Positions 62,377 to 64,000 of a DNA stretch of 64,000 nt are shown piece after piece. The stretch's first letter is position 1; every line of letters starts with the position of its first letter. Position numbers and translations under genes: made by a program. The stretch lies in assembly GCF_004135285.1 (NCBI RefSeq), contig NZ_CP035494.1, forward strand, positions 2,728,001-2,792,000, written 5' to 3'. This stretch comes from Microbacterium protaetiae (GTDB lineage: Bacteria > Actinomycetota > Actinomycetes > Actinomycetales > Microbacteriaceae). The notes below the pieces were generated by a model. It worked only from the letters and a program-made list of their open reading frames with translations, was not told the origin of the DNA and did not search any database.

Positions 62377-64000
62377 ATGCCCAAGAGCACCACGAGCAGT
62401 CGCACACCCGCCAAGGGCTCCTCGACGCGTGCCAAAAAGCCTGCCCCCGCCCCCAAGCGTTACGTCGGTGAGTCGGAGAAGCCCCCCGTTCTGGTGCGCG
62501 CCTGGCTGGGGCTTGCTCATGTGGTGGGCGGACTGTTCCGTGCCTTCGGACCCGAGACGCTCGAGAAGGATCAGCGGCGCGACGGCTTCCCGTTCCTGAT
62601 CGTGTTGCTGGCGATCGCCGGCGCGGTCGTGGAGTGGTTCCTCATCGGCTCGGCCGCTTCGGTGAACATCAGCGCCTATTCGGTCGGGGGCCTGGTCGGG
62701 CGTACCGCTTTCATCCTGCCGGTGCTGCTGGTGCTTCTGGCGGGCTGGCTGTTCCGCCATCCGTCCTCGGTGCACGACAACGGCCGCATCGGCATCGGCT
62801 TCGCGCTGCTGATCTTGTCGATCGCGGGCTTCTGTCACCTCTACGGCGGGCGCCCCAACCCCAGCGACGGGCTGCCGACGCTCAGTGCCGCCGGCGGCCT
62901 GTTCGGCTGGATGCTGGGCGCTCCGCTGGGCTACCTCACGGTGCCGGGCGCCACCATCGTGCTCGCGCTGCTGGCGGGGCTCAGCGTGCTCATCATCACC
63001 CGCACGCCGCCGAACCGCATCGGACAGCGGCTGGGCGAGCTGTATGCGTGGATGTTCGGCGCCGAGCGGGTCGAGAAGACCGACCAGACCACCGGCAAGA
63101 CCGAGGTGCTCCCCGACTCCGACACCGACGACGACAAGCTGCCGTGGTGGCGGCGCAACAAGACGGGCCGCGAGAAAGACGTCGACGGCTCGCTGGGCGC
63201 CGACGACCTGACCGCGCTGTTGAGCCCCGACGACGGTCATAGCGGGTTCGAGCAGGCGCTGGCTCCCGACCCTTCGCCGATCGTCTCGCCCGATGCCGCC
63301 ACCGAGATCATCGACCCGAAGGTGCTGGCCGGTGCCCAGCGCGCTCTCGCCGGCTCGGCGGCGACGGGGCTGGCCGACGACAGCGACACCGGTCCGATCG
63401 ACGGTCAACTGCCCGGTTTCTCGGGCATCGGGGGCACCGGCAACGGGGCGCCCCCCTCGGCACCGTACCGGCTGCCCTCGGTGCAGGCGCTGGCGGCCGG
63501 AGAGCCGGGCAAGACACGGTCCGAGGCCAACGACAAGGTCGTGCAGGCGGTGACCAACGTGCTGCGCGAGTTCAAGGTCGACGCACGGGTCACCGGGTTC
63601 TCGCGCGGTCCGACCGTCACCCAGTACGAGATCGAGCTCGGGCCGGGCGTGAAGGTCGAGCGGATCACCGCCCTCACCAACAACATCGCCTACGCCGTGG
63701 CATCCAATGAAGTGCGCATCCTGGCGCCGATCCCCGGCAAGAAGGCCATCGGCGTCGAGATCCCCAACACCGACCGTGAGATCGTGACGCTCGGCGATGT
63801 GCTGCGCTCGCAGGCCGCACAGAACTCGACGCATCCGATGACGATCGGCGTCGGCAAAGACGTCGGCGGCGGCTACGTCGTGGCCAACCTCGCGAAGATG
63901 CCCCACCTGCTGGTGGCCGGTTCCACGGGATCGGGGAAGTCGAGTTTCGTGAACTCGATGATCACGAGTCTTCTCATGCGCGCCAAGCCCAGCGAAGTGC
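62377..64000 (+). CDS. ftsK: DNA translocase FtsK, C-terminal part beyond window
   Basis: The first 541 residues. A basic N-terminus (MPKSTTSSRTPAKGSSTRAKKPAPAPKR) precedes four transmembrane helices (about 70-210), then a Pro/Asp-rich linker. The alpha domain follows (KVVQAVTNVLREFKVDARVTGFSRGPTVTQYEIELGPGVKVERI) and the motor has begun at Walker A VAGSTGSGKSSF (about 515). The Walker B, arginine finger and gamma DNA-reading domain are outside. FtsK pumps DNA at the septum and activates XerCD at dif. No dif site was identified here. Confidence 0.97.
   Translation, partial: MPKSTTSSRTPAKGSSTRAKKPAPAPKRYVGESEKPPVLVRAWLGLAHVVGGLFRAFGPETLEKDQRRDGFPFLIVLLAIAGAVVEWFLIGSAASVNISAYSVGGLVGRTAFILPVLLVLLAGWLFRHPSSVHDNGRIGIGFALLILSIAGFCHLYGGRPNPSDGLPTLSAAGGLFGWMLGAPLGYLTVPGATIVLALLAGLSVLIITRTPPNRIGQRLGELYAWMFGAERVEKTDQTTGKTEVLPDSDTDDDKLPWWRRNKTGREKDVDGSLGADDLTALLSPDDGHSGFEQALAPDPSPIVSPDAATEIIDPKVLAGAQRALAGSAATGLADDSDTGPIDGQLPGFSGIGGTGNGAPPSAPYRLPSVQALAAGEPGKTRSEANDKVVQAVTNVLREFKVDARVTGFSRGPTVTQYEIELGPGVKVERITALTNNIAYAVASNEVRILAPIPGKKAIGVEIPNTDREIVTLGDVLRSQAAQNSTHPMTIGVGKDVGGGYVVANLAKMPHLLVAGSTGSGKSSFVNSMITSLLMRAKPSEV

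Noticed and set aside
60124..63906. 1260-residue antisense frame opposite dapA, rnj and ftsK
   Set aside because: Spans three real genes on the other strand; it has no motif and results from GC bias at third positions.

Overview
The window is about 70% G+C by eye, with dense genes, many 1-4 base start/stop overlaps, GTG and TTG starts and actinobacterial gene order. It is most likely a chromosome segment of a Microbacteriaceae actinomycete, probably Microbacterium or a close relative. That is inferred from gene content, codon use and repeats; no 16S gene is present. I saw no tRNA, rRNA, CRISPR array, insertion sequence or prophage.

Layout. 1-4.4 kb: the end of a sodium/alanine-type symporter (minus), a LOG-family protein, and a membrane-anchored alpha/beta hydrolase. 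4.5-13.4 kb: the translation and RNA block nusA-ylxR-infB-rbfA, mutY on the other strand, a degenerate uridine-kinase-like gene, truB, small membrane proteins and ribF. 13.5-18.6 kb: a five-gene operon with a SorC/DeoR regulator, a membrane protein, deoC and two aldehyde dehydrogenases, the second only half length, for deoxyribose or deoxynucleoside catabolism. 18.6-23.1 kb: an MFS exporter and copZ-copA diverging from a CsoR-like operator. This block is bracketed by two arrays of the same 20-bp tandem repeat. 23.3-42.1 kb: a SNF2 helicase, phosphofructokinase, a solitary AbiEi-like protein flanked by two palindromic repeats, oligopeptidase B, a phosphate transporter, metallophosphoesterase, aspartase, PrsW protease, FKBP isomerase, YceI, MFS and a DUF222/HNH protein. 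42.2-48.6 kb: rpsO, a 2OG-Fe(II) oxygenase, a flavin monooxygenase with its reductase, and pnp behind a structured leader. 48.8-54.7 kb: a catalytically degraded aldo/keto reductase homologue, a phosphatase, dapB, OsmC, and a thioredoxin/DUF4395 pair. 54.7-64 kb: thyA-folA, an SDR, a secreted GH74 xyloglucanase with two CBM5-like modules, then dapA-rnj-ftsK (ftsK runs off the end).

The conserved actinobacterial backbone (nusA-infB-rbfA-truB-ribF ... rpsO-pnp-dapB-dapA-rnj-ftsK) is therefore present in order, but about 29 kb of accessory genes lies between ribF and rpsO, and most of the repeats fall there.

Three window-wide patterns stand out. (i) The 7-mer GGATGCC/GGCATCC occurs about 110 times by hand count, roughly seven times random expectation, in genes, in intergenic DNA and as the paired arms of terminator hairpins. 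(ii) At about 19 genes a TAnnnT -10 box sits 6-7 bases (once 9) before the start codon, which implies leaderless mRNAs and settles several starts. (iii) Two intergenic arrays of a 20-bp repeat each end in inverted copies of the same unit. These are my best candidates for undescribed biology.
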